Below are positions 1-9,316 of a stretch of 17,420 bases of DNA, in pieces. Source of the stretch: Cyanobacteria bacterium UBA7753 (GTDB lineage Bacteria > Cyanobacteriota > Vampirovibrionia > Gastranaerophilales > Gastranaerophilaceae). Numbering within the stretch: the first letter of the stretch is position 1; each line of letters opens with the position of its first letter. Location: assembly GCA_002481545.1 (NCBI GenBank), contig DLEF01000055.1:1-17420 (forward strand), written 5' to 3'. The translations under genes and the position numbers were made by a program. The notes below the pieces were generated by a model. It worked only from the letters and a program-made list of their open reading frames with translations. It searched no databases and was not told the origin of the DNA.

Positions 1-38
1 CGCATTGCGGATTTGCCCCTCTTGGTTTATTTATGTTT

Positions 39-55
39 CGTAATTTTTAATTACG
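39..55. other. AT-rich hairpin downstream of valS
   Basis: A perfect 7-bp inverted repeat, CGTAATT and AATTACG separated by TTT, lies just beyond the valS stop and is flanked by direct copies of ATGTTTC at 33-39 and 56-62. It sits where a valS terminator would be expected. However, the valS-direction transcript has no U-run after it (it continues AAACATAAAT), so a factor-independent terminator is not supported. Nothing else can be recognised in bases 1-61. Confidence 0.35.
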
Positions 56-61
56 ATGTTT

Positions 62-2725
<2,664 letters not shown>

Positions 2726-2782
2726 TTTATTTCCTCTTTATAAATCTATTTTTTATCGGCAAAATACTATGTTGCCCGTTTA

Positions 2783-2788
2783 ATTATA
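2783..2788 (-). promoter_or_regulatory. Possible valS -10 element
   Basis: An exact TATAAT on the minus strand lies about 58 bases upstream of the valS ATG. No convincing -35 hexamer is found 16-18 bases further upstream (the 17-bp position reads GCATGT). This is a reasonable but unproven promoter. Confidence 0.35.
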
Positions 2789-2849
2789 ATATGATGTTAT
2801 CACAAACATGCGATAAAGTTATTATATAAAAGACATCGTGTAAACTTTT

Positions 2850-3803
2850 TTAATTGTTAAACAATTTATTCCAAACGGTCTTGAAGAAAGATTGTTTTTG
2901 AGGCTCTGTATGCTTAGGCGCAGTCTTTTGTCTTTGCATTTCATTATCCAATAATTTGAACCTGAATAATTTATCGTGCATACTGCCTTCGGGTATTTTT
3001 GCAGCCGACGGAACATCTTTGAGCCTTTCCGCACGCCCTACATAAGCGTATCTTTTAAAAGAACAGGTACAAAGATGCGCTTCAAGGCTTGATGCATCAG
3101 CGAAATCATCGATACAATCATTTATATCAAGTGCATAAACATGTTTTTCCCCAAGTACATCTTTATCGGTAAAAAGATTATATGCCCCGTCTAAGGATTT
3201 CCCCGTAGCACAATAGTCCATAATCACATACTTAGTCTTTTTATTCTTTAACTCTTCTTTTGATAAACCTTTACTGTTTAGAAATTTGGTGAAGTTTTCA
3301 ACATCGTCTGAAGTCTCTTTTAATCGTTCTATATTATTTGTATTGATATATTGAACCGCGTCGGAGAGCGGAACATTCACGACTCTGTCTTCTCCTATCT
3401 TATATCCGAGAACTTTCCCGATAGAAGACAAAGACCTGCCTATCGTTATAACCTTATACTTACCTTCCCCGAATTTTTTATCGCAATATTTTTCCACCTT
3501 CGTAGCAGCCATATCATTCAAATATTCAAGCATTTGGTAATAATCCTTCTGCACCCCCAAACCCGAATGATATGCCTCTCGAAGTTTCGTCAATTCAGTC
3601 TCTGATAAATTTTTATACTCGGATATCGTATAATCGGAGATTTTCTTTAACCCTTTAGACAATGCAAACTCGGCACAATCTTTCGGAATGGCACCTCTGA
3701 AGTTTATCGGAGTAGAAAACTCCCCCGTTGAGACAGCACGTGTTTTCAGCGGTTTATTTATATAAATATTATTATAATTTTGCGATATTTGATTGATTTG
3801 CAT
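2850..3803 (-). CDS. Hypothetical protein with phosphoribosyltransferase-like loop and F-x-G N-terminal leader
   Basis: 317 residues, not recognised as a named family. The first 40 residues are polar and Asn-rich (QNYNN at 8-12) and end in NFRG at 34-37; they do not form a hydrophobic signal peptide. Residues 117-131 (KVITIGRSLSSIGKV) read as a beta strand, loop and helix. Residues 192-204 (YVIMDYCATGKSL) resemble the PRPP-binding loop of phosphoribosyltransferases: D196 aligns with the second acidic residue and ATG-K-S-L with the phosphate loop, but the first acidic residue is replaced by M195. The C-terminus is basic and ends with an amphipathic stretch (FFKTVWNKLF). A PRTase-type fold is therefore inferred; catalytic activity is uncertain because of the missing acidic residue. 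No clear Shine-Dalgarno precedes the ATG. It is divergent from the permease gene at 3872. Confidence 0.8.
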   Translation of the reverse strand: MQINQISQNYNNIYINKPLKTRAVSTGEFSTPINFRGAIPKDCAEFALSKGLKKISDYTISEYKNLSETELTKLREAYHSGLGVQKDYYQMLEYLNDMAATKVEKYCDKKFGEGKYKVITIGRSLSSIGKVLGYKIGEDRVVNVPLSDAVQYINTNNIERLKETSDDVENFTKFLNSKGLSKEELKNKKTKYVIMDYCATGKSLDGAYNLFTDKDVLGEKHVYALDINDCIDDFADASSLEAHLCTCSFKRYAYVGRAERLKDVPSAAKIPEGSMHDKLFRFKLLDNEMQRQKTAPKHTEPQKQSFFKTVWNKLFNN

Positions 3804-3848
3804 ACTGTAATAATGTCCGTAAATATTTTTTTTGACTTGAACGGAAAC

Positions 3849-3857
3849 TGTTAAAAT
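3849..3857 (+). promoter_or_regulatory. Extended -10 promoter for the sugar permease gene
   Basis: TG-T-TAAAAT forms an extended -10 element. A TTGACT at 3832-3837 lies upstream with a short 14-bp spacer. The predicted start of transcription is near 3864, leaving only about eight bases before the ATG at 3872 and no room for a Shine-Dalgarno. Confidence 0.4.
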
Positions 3858-3871
3858 GATAAAATCAATGT

Positions 3872-4717
3872 ATGTTTAAAAAGCTGACGAAAAAACTATC
3901 AATACATACTGTTCTAATACTGGTATCATTATTGTCGATTTTTCCTTTTATATGGCTTATTTCAACCTCATTAAAAGGCGTAAACGAGAATATTTTTGCA
4001 TACCCGCCGACAATCATCCCGCAGGATTTTACTTGGGATAACTACATCGGGGTATGGCATCAGGTTAATTTTATCGGATATTTCGTAAACAGTATGATAG
4101 TTGCAGGTTTTACGGTATTGTTAAACCTCATTTTGTCGTCGCTCGCGGCCTATCCGCTCGCACGAATGGAATTTAGAGGGAAAAAGATTGTGTTCTTCTC
4201 AATCCTTGCAACCATTATGATACCGTTTCAATCCATAATGCTCCCTGTCTATCTGATTACGCTTAAACTAAATCTCATAGACAGCGTGAACAATTTTATG
4301 GGCTATCTCGGGTTAATATTACCGTTTGCGGTCAATGCGTTCGGAATATTTCTTATGCGTCAGGCATTCTTGAAAATACCGAGAGAACTTGAAGAGGCTG
4401 CAATCATAGACGGTTGCAACGTATTCCAAATGTTTACGCGAGTATGCGTTCCGCTTATAAAACCGTCGCTTGCGGTGCTTGCGATATTCACATTTATAGG
4501 TTCATGGGGCGAGTTCTTATGGCCGAGTATCGTACTTACCAAAGACTCTATGTACACTCTCCCTGTCGGGATAAACAACCTGCAGGGTATGTTCTCCTCT
4601 AACTGGAGATTTATTGCGGCAGGTTCAATATTATCAACAATACCAATCATAATATTTTTCCTCGCTATGCAAAAATACTTCATCTCAGGTGAGAATGAAG
4701 GAGCCGTAAAGGGCTAG
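3872..4717 (+). CDS. Carbohydrate ABC transporter permease, MalG type
   Basis: 281 residues, the normal length for the MalG/UgpE branch of binding-protein-dependent sugar importers, acting in the inner membrane as one half of a heterodimeric channel. About six hydrophobic segments are visible, at roughly 13-31, 72-96, 107-130, 143-163, 199-219 and 249-267. The cytoplasmic EAA loop that docks on the ATPase is clear at 175-198: EAA at 175-177, G181 and the closing VPLIKP at 193-198. No MalF-type partner, solute-binding protein or ATPase is adjacent, so the substrate cannot be stated and the partners must be encoded elsewhere. The upstream neighbour is divergent and the downstream gene unrelated. 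No Shine-Dalgarno is visible before the ATG; the alternative ATG at 3868 meets a stop after three codons. Confidence 0.93.
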   Translation: MFKKLTKKLSIHTVLILVSLLSIFPFIWLISTSLKGVNENIFAYPPTIIPQDFTWDNYIGVWHQVNFIGYFVNSMIVAGFTVLLNLILSSLAAYPLARMEFRGKKIVFFSILATIMIPFQSIMLPVYLITLKLNLIDSVNNFMGYLGLILPFAVNAFGIFLMRQAFLKIPRELEEAAIIDGCNVFQMFTRVCVPLIKPSLAVLAIFTFIGSWGEFLWPSIVLTKDSMYTLPVGINNLQGMFSSNWRFIAAGSILSTIPIIIFFLAMQKYFISGENEGAVKG

Positions 4718-4750
4718 GGAAGAAAGGCAGTAAGATACTAGGGCACTAAG

Positions 4751-4792
4751 AAAGTGCAAAGTTAAAAGTGCAGAGTTAATAACTTATAACTT
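4751..4792. repeat. Imperfect 7-bp periodic repeat
   Basis: The stretch can be cut into six heptads: aaagtgc, aaagtta, aaagtgc, agagtta, ataactt, ataactt. The first 15 bases (4751-4765) recur at 4765-4779 with one mismatch. The last two heptads resemble the reverse complement of the A/G/T-rich ones. It is preceded by the small hairpin GCACT/AGTGC (4743-4747 with 4753-4757). The 7-bp period recalls the short tandemly repeated repetitive (STRR) sequences of cyanobacteria, but the array is short and degenerate. Confidence 0.5.
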
Positions 4793-4800
4793 TAAGAGTA

Positions 4801-4822
4801 TGGTGCAGTCACTACCGCACCA
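4801..4822. other. Hairpin upstream of the radical SAM gene
   Basis: TGGTGC at 4801-4806 pairs with GCACCA at 4817-4822, extended by two further pairs after an A-C mismatch, around a CACT loop. No U-tract follows on either strand, so it is not a standard terminator. It sits 15 bases before the start codon of the next gene, where a Shine-Dalgarno would be expected but none is seen, so a role in the leader RNA is possible. Confidence 0.35.
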
Positions 4823-4837
4823 ACACAACAAAAAATT

Positions 4838-5830
4838 ATGAAATACCAAACAATAATAAACGATAACAAAGTAAGATGTGAGATTTGTCCGAGAAGATGC
4901 GTATTATCAAAAGGACAGAGCGGATTTTGCTATGTCCGTAAAAACATTGATAATAATATCGTTCTTGAAACATACGGATATAATACAGGGCTTGCGGTTG
5001 ATCCCGTAGAGAAAAAGCCGATGTACCACTTCATGCCTGCGTCTAAAGTGTTATCCTTCGGCACATTGGGCTGCAATATGGGCTGTCAGTTTTGTCAAAA
5101 CTGGCAGACAACAAAACAAAAATTACCGATAAAAAAATGCAACTATACCTCACCCGAAGATGTCGTAAAAACGGCGAAAGAATACGGCTGCGACAGTGTT
5201 GCATTCACATATAACGATCCTATCGTGTTTTACGAGTACGCCTTGGATTGTGCAAGACTTTGCAGAGAAAACGGACTAAAAACAATTGCCGTAACGGCAG
5301 GGTATATTAACCCCGAACCTGCAAAAGAGTTTTTTGCGCTGATGGACGGGGCAAATATCGACCTTAAAGGGTTTAGCGAAAACTTCTATGCAATGAACTG
5401 CAGAGCACACCTTGCGCCTGTTTTGGACACCATAAAATATACAGTGAATGAAACAGAATGTTTCGTTGAAATAACAACAATGATAATTGAAGGTGAAAAT
5501 GAAGATCCGATAAGGAAAGAATGCGAATGGATATTGGAAAACCTCGGGGATTGCACTCCGTTACATTTTAGCGCGTTTTATCCGCAATATAAATTTGAAG
5601 ACAGAAAACCGACTACTCTAAAAACACTTTTAAAAGCTTATAACATTGCAAAAGATGTCGGTCTGAAATACGTTTATACGGGAAATGTTCCCGATATTGA
5701 AACCTCAACCACATATTGCAAACTATGCGGAAAACCGCTCGTTGCCAGAGACGGATTTAAGGTTATTGAAAATAACCTTGTCGGGAACAAGTGCAAATTC
5801 TGTGATGAAGTCTGCGACGGAATATTTTAG
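4838..5830 (+). CDS. amrS: AmmeMemoRadiSam system radical SAM enzyme
   Basis: 330 residues. The radical SAM cluster motif is C79-x3-C83-x2-C86 (CNMGCQFCQNW), which binds the 4Fe-4S cluster used to cleave S-adenosylmethionine. An N-terminal cysteine group (C14, C17, C21, C31; CEICPRRC at 14-21) precedes it. A C-terminal zinc-ribbon-like group (C294, C297, C319, C322) ends in the GIF tail typical of this family, which is often annotated as pyruvate formate-lyase activating enzyme-like. The family is named for its usual genomic association with AMMECR1 and MEMO-domain proteins. Neither partner is next to it here, and its substrate is not securely known. The ATG has no Shine-Dalgarno in the preceding caacaaaaaatt; the hairpin at 4801-4822 is just upstream. 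The stop codon lies one base from the stop of the convergent TOPRIM gene, so no room exists for an intergenic terminator. Confidence 0.9.
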   Translation: MKYQTIINDNKVRCEICPRRCVLSKGQSGFCYVRKNIDNNIVLETYGYNTGLAVDPVEKKPMYHFMPASKVLSFGTLGCNMGCQFCQNWQTTKQKLPIKKCNYTSPEDVVKTAKEYGCDSVAFTYNDPIVFYEYALDCARLCRENGLKTIAVTAGYINPEPAKEFFALMDGANIDLKGFSENFYAMNCRAHLAPVLDTIKYTVNETECFVEITTMIIEGENEDPIRKECEWILENLGDCTPLHFSAFYPQYKFEDRKPTTLKTLLKAYNIAKDVGLKYVYTGNVPDIETSTTYCKLCGKPLVARDGFKVIENNLVGNKCKFCDEVCDGIF

Positions 5831-5831
5831 T

Positions 5832-6791
5832 TTATACAGAGATTTCTTTTATAATGTTTCTTAATTCGGGAGAAATATCCCGTTCCGCCTTGATTTGTTG
5901 TTTTACTCTCTGCGCAAATTCAGCTTTCTTAAACTCGTGCAAGCATTTATCTTTAAAAAGCTCTTCTAATGTTTTAACCATAGGAAGCCCCGTATCCAAA
6001 TCTTTGGTTGTTATTTTCAGGAAGTTTTTAAACTCATTGTTTACGGTTTTGACGATTAACGGTTTCGGGAGCAAGTCTTCAAATTCCCCGCTGTTCAACA
6101 GGTGAACTTTATCCTGCACTCTCAACTTTTTATTTATAGACTCAACATTACTCTTTGCATCTTTATCCAAAAGCACATATATAGGGATTTTTAATTCCTC
6201 GGACAGTTTGTAATACAGCTTTACTACCTGATTTTTGCCTCCAGCGGAAAGGATTTTAACCCCGTTTTCATAAAAATCATATCCGCAGAATTTTGAAAAC
6301 TCCGGCAATAAAGTCTCTTCCGTAATACCTTCCGCGATAATAACTTTTTCTATAGGGTAAAGTAACTTTTTCTCTTTCCTCAAGGCAATCATATCAGCAT
6401 TTTTTGAAATATTATTTAACCATACAAGGTTTAAGACATCTTTGTAATCCACAACGGACAGTGCTGTTTCATAATCCAATTTGTTATTCAAAAGTGATTG
6501 AGTCTCCTCCGAATTGTTAAACAGTCTGTTTTCATAATCTTTTAGAAATTCGTTTTTATAAAAATTATTGCCTGCGGTTGGCAATGAGGAATTAAATATC
6601 TTTTCGGCGAGAGCCTTAATATCCTCATAAGGCATTTTTAAAAGCTCTGATTTTTTATATTTCGGCTCTATGAGACAGGATAGAATAATATCACTAAAAA
6701 CTCTCAGATATTTTTCTTCCGCAGGTTTAAATCTGGTCAGCCTGTCCATTGATATTTTTATTTGGTAATTTGATAATTTTTTAAATTTCAT
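5832..6791 (-). CDS. Stand-alone OLD-type TOPRIM domain protein
   Basis: 319 residues. The central part carries the hallmarks of a TOPRIM metal-binding domain: the acidic-Gly motif in KVIIAEGITEETLLPEF (149-165; E154, G155, E158/E159), the D-x-D motif in PIYVLLDKDA (D209, D211) and a following acidic site GEFEDLLPKP (235-244). The spacing and the EG-x-x-E-x-x-LLP pattern match the TOPRIM half of OLD-family nucleases, which use metal ions to cut DNA. The OLD ATPase half is absent: the first 150 residues hold no Walker A motif and look helical and charged. It could be a stand-alone nuclease, part of a defence system with a separate ATPase, or a housekeeping nucleic-acid enzyme; the sequence does not decide. 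It is convergent with the radical SAM gene and divergent from the 460-residue gene. No Shine-Dalgarno precedes the ATG. Confidence 0.82.
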   Translation of the reverse strand: MKFKKLSNYQIKISMDRLTRFKPAEEKYLRVFSDIILSCLIEPKYKKSELLKMPYEDIKALAEKIFNSSLPTAGNNFYKNEFLKDYENRLFNNSEETQSLLNNKLDYETALSVVDYKDVLNLVWLNNISKNADMIALRKEKKLLYPIEKVIIAEGITEETLLPEFSKFCGYDFYENGVKILSAGGKNQVVKLYYKLSEELKIPIYVLLDKDAKSNVESINKKLRVQDKVHLLNSGEFEDLLPKPLIVKTVNNEFKNFLKITTKDLDTGLPMVKTLEELFKDKCLHEFKKAEFAQRVKQQIKAERDISPELRNIIKEISV

Positions 6792-6820
6792 AATATAAAT
6801 ATTGCGGATTTTGTCTGAAA

Positions 6821-6826
6821 ATTATA
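6821..6826 (-). promoter_or_regulatory. Possible -10 element for the TOPRIM gene
   Basis: An exact TATAAT on the minus strand lies 29 bases upstream of the TOPRIM start. A TTAAGA (6845-6850, minus strand) with an 18-bp spacer is a weak -35 candidate. Confidence 0.35.
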
Positions 6827-6866
6827 ATTAAATACCCGCGCTTATCTTAATAAATATTAATAAAGA

Positions 6867-6893
6867 TTGCGACAAAAGGCAAATTTTTAATAT
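6867..6893 (+). promoter_or_regulatory. Possible promoter for the 460-residue gene
   Basis: TTGCGA at 6867-6872 and TAATAT at 6888-6893 are separated by 15 bases and face the ATG at 6913. The leader would be very short, and no Shine-Dalgarno is present between 6893 and the ATG. Confidence 0.3.
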
Positions 6894-6912
6894 TCAATGT
6901 TTTTATATAAGT

Positions 6913-8295
6913 ATGTTAAGTGGGTATTCCAACAGTATAATGCCAAATTTACAAATCAGCTCTGTTCAGCCAATGAAGCAGGCTTCGGCTAAACCTGTTC
7001 AAAATTACAATACCCAACATGCTACGGCTCCCGCATTCACGGGTAAAACAACCACCGATATGGGAGTCAGAACGTCTTTAAACACTAAAGAAGAGAAAAC
7101 CGAATACAATTACTTAACAAAACATTTGGACAAAGACGGGCGCAAATTGCTTAACATGACATTGAAAAGCGGTATTCTGTTAAGGAATGATTCCAATGAC
7201 AAATCAACGACATTGGATAACCTCTACAAGATGGCATCTACTCCGAGAGCAGAGGGCATGAATGCGGATTTACTGCTTAAACATACACTTAGAGCTATTG
7301 CAGATCCGTTCACAATCACTCAAAGATTCGGTGATGTTCCGGCGGAAGATAAACCTGCCGTAATTGATAACATTACGAATAATTCAAAAAATTTGATAGA
7401 CAGAAAAGTTACCGATATAGAACTTGATGACATGTTCTCGGGCTGCTGTGTTGCGGCAAGTGAAGAGTTTAACCTCGCAACAAGAAACCCTGCCGAGTTC
7501 GCAAGATTTGCAGAAGGATTCACTTCTCCTAGTATGTCGGTACAAAAAGACATTAAAATGAACAGCCTGTCAGACAAGACATTAGATGCAATATGGCTGT
7601 TAGATGCATTTGAAATACCGTATGAGGCTAAAGATTTCAATACGGCAAAAGTAACAATTGCACCTGACAAAAACGCAATCATAAGAGAACAAATACAAGA
7701 ACACCACCAAGATCCTCTTGAACGTTCTCCGATTGATGTTCTAATGCAGTCGGCATTTATGAATATAGGCTCACAACAGTCATACAATACATTGGACGAC
7801 AAACGCGGAGGCAAATTCTCAAACGAAGATAAAGGTTTGGTTGATTTTGAAAAGACATTCCTTGAATCTGTTGTTGAGGATAAAAACGTAACCTCCGTAA
7901 CGTATCAAAAAGTAGACGAAAACCAAAGAGTTGTCGGATATGAAGCAGATTACAACACCGTCAAGAACCAACTTTTGGAAACATTGAACAGCGGTAATAA
8001 CATCATTATCGGATATACCATGACCGACGAAAACAATCAGATTGAAGGCGGGCATGAAATAACGATTATCGGAGCAAAGACCGATAAGAACGGGGAATTG
8101 TCATTTATTTGTAACGATACGGATGATGACCAATCAACTCCGATTGAATATCCTGCATCCTACTTAATTCCGAAAATCCACCATGCCGGAATCCCGACCG
8201 ATATTGCGGAAAAAGGCATGAACCAAACCGATAATTGGGTACTCGGAATAAGAGACTTTAACAATCAAGAAAAACAAGAAAATAAAGCTCAATAA
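6913..8295 (+). CDS. Hypothetical protein with F-x-G N-terminal leader and possible papain-like cysteine peptidase fold
   Basis: 460 residues, no named family recognised. The first 45 residues are polar, rich in Ser, Asn, Gln and Ala, contain QNYN (30-33) and end in PAFTG (40-44), like NFRG in the 317-residue protein. Two blocks in the rest suggest a papain-like or C39-like peptidase order: a Cys at the start of a helix in SGCCVAASEEFNLA (176-189; C178/C179), then GGHEITIIGA (379-388; H381) followed by a strand and turn SFICNDTDDD (397-406; N401/D402). Cys, then His, then Asn/Asp is the order of the papain triad, and G-H-x-I-x-I-x-G is the usual context of the histidine in that fold. The region between (about 225-370) has no recognised motif. 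Function is inferred, not shown. The gene is flanked by unrelated genes and has no Shine-Dalgarno. Confidence 0.82.
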   Translation: MLSGYSNSIMPNLQISSVQPMKQASAKPVQNYNTQHATAPAFTGKTTTDMGVRTSLNTKEEKTEYNYLTKHLDKDGRKLLNMTLKSGILLRNDSNDKSTTLDNLYKMASTPRAEGMNADLLLKHTLRAIADPFTITQRFGDVPAEDKPAVIDNITNNSKNLIDRKVTDIELDDMFSGCCVAASEEFNLATRNPAEFARFAEGFTSPSMSVQKDIKMNSLSDKTLDAIWLLDAFEIPYEAKDFNTAKVTIAPDKNAIIREQIQEHHQDPLERSPIDVLMQSAFMNIGSQQSYNTLDDKRGGKFSNEDKGLVDFEKTFLESVVEDKNVTSVTYQKVDENQRVVGYEADYNTVKNQLLETLNSGNNIIIGYTMTDENNQIEGGHEITIIGAKTDKNGELSFICNDTDDDQSTPIEYPASYLIPKIHHAGIPTDIAEKGMNQTDNWVLGIRDFNNQEKQENKAQ

Positions 8296-8308
8296 TTATC
8301 CTGTCTTA

Positions 8309-8337
8309 TTGTATGATTAGTTTCTTTTATATATTAT
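8309..8337 (+). promoter_or_regulatory. Possible promoter for the DUF3326 gene
   Basis: TTGTAT at 8309-8314 and TATTAT at 8332-8337 have a 17-bp spacer. Transcription would start at about 8344, the first base of the ATG, giving a leaderless or nearly leaderless mRNA. The only purine-rich stretch before the ATG is AGGA at 8338-8341. The element lies in the 48-base gap after the preceding gene. Confidence 0.3.
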
Positions 8338-8343
8338 AGGACT

Positions 8344-9309
8344 ATGGAAGAACGTAAATTGGGAGCATTTATAGTACCTACGGGAATAGGAGCATCAATC
8401 GGCGGTTTCGCGGGTGATGCAAGCCTTTATGCAAGAGAGTTCGCAGAAAAATACAACCTCATTGTAAACCCTAATGTAGTCAATGCGGGCGTATTTTCAG
8501 GCATAACCGATAATATGCTCTATGTTGAGGGGTATACTTTAGACGAATTTTTTAAAGGTAAGGTAAATTTATGCCCCGCAGAAAAACCCAATAAAATCGG
8601 TGTAATCTTTGATAAATCAATCCCCAAGGGGATATTGAACGTTCATTTTAATACGATAAATGCCGTAAAAACCATCTACGGTATTGATGTTATAGGTTAT
8701 GATATTACGGAGGAAAATGTCGGAGTCGAATTTAATGTTGATGGCTCTGGCGTTTCAACAGGTTCCGTAAATAATATCACAACCGTACTTGAATCAGGCA
8801 AAAGACTGTTAAAAAAAGGCGCGGACGCTCTGGCTATCGTCTGCAGGTTTGAAGATGACGACTTTGACGATTATGAAAACGGTGTCGGAGTTGATCCCGT
8901 AGGCGGAGTCGAGGCAATAATCTCTCATTATATTTCAAGAGAATTAAAGGTTCCTTGCGCACATTCGCCCGCGTTTGATGATATAACAATATCTCAAAAC
9001 CTTGTTGATGCAAGATGCTCGGCAGAATATATAACCCCTACATATCTGCCTTGTATCCTTATCGGGCTTTCCAAGGCTCCGCATTTGGATTATAAAGGGA
9101 ACGGTTATTCCGTCAATGATTTGGGATTTGTGACTATGCCTTATAACTCATTGGGCTCTGTTCCCGTTTTGGAGTCAGTAAAGCGCGGAATAAAAGTTTT
9201 CGCAATAAAAGAGAATAAGACCGTTTTGGACGTTACAAAAAATGATATAAGCGATAAGATTACGGAAGTCTCTACATATAAAGACGTTATGAAATATTTA
9301 AACGATTAG
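8344..9309 (+). CDS. DUF3326 family protein
   Basis: 321 residues. The N-terminus IVPTGIGASIGGFAGDA (10-26), followed by LIVNPNVVNAGVF (39-51) and NMLYVEGYTLDEFF (57-70), is the signature I associate with DUF3326, a family widespread in cyanobacteria. Its members are soluble proteins of unknown function. A Gly/Asp-rich segment in the middle (around residues 176-195, DDFDDYENGVGVDPVGGVEA) and AHSPAFDD (about 217-224) are further conserved-looking blocks. No signal peptide or membrane segment is visible. It follows the 460-residue gene on the same strand after 48 bases, so co-transcription is possible, but a separate promoter is plausible. It ends seven bases from the convergent marR stop. The family assignment is from recall of the motif. 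Confidence 0.85.
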   Translation: MEERKLGAFIVPTGIGASIGGFAGDASLYAREFAEKYNLIVNPNVVNAGVFSGITDNMLYVEGYTLDEFFKGKVNLCPAEKPNKIGVIFDKSIPKGILNVHFNTINAVKTIYGIDVIGYDITEENVGVEFNVDGSGVSTGSVNNITTVLESGKRLLKKGADALAIVCRFEDDDFDDYENGVGVDPVGGVEAIISHYISRELKVPCAHSPAFDDITISQNLVDARCSAEYITPTYLPCILIGLSKAPHLDYKGNGYSVNDLGFVTMPYNSLGSVPVLESVKRGIKVFAIKENKTVLDVTKNDISDKITEVSTYKDVMKYLND

Positions 9310-9316
9310 TAAATAA

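Noticed and set aside
2852..2866. Palindrome AATTGTT-A-AACAATT at the end of the 317-residue gene
   Set aside because: It is AT-only apart from two pairs, lies within the last codons, and is followed by A-rich rather than U-rich sequence in the gene's direction; not a convincing terminator.
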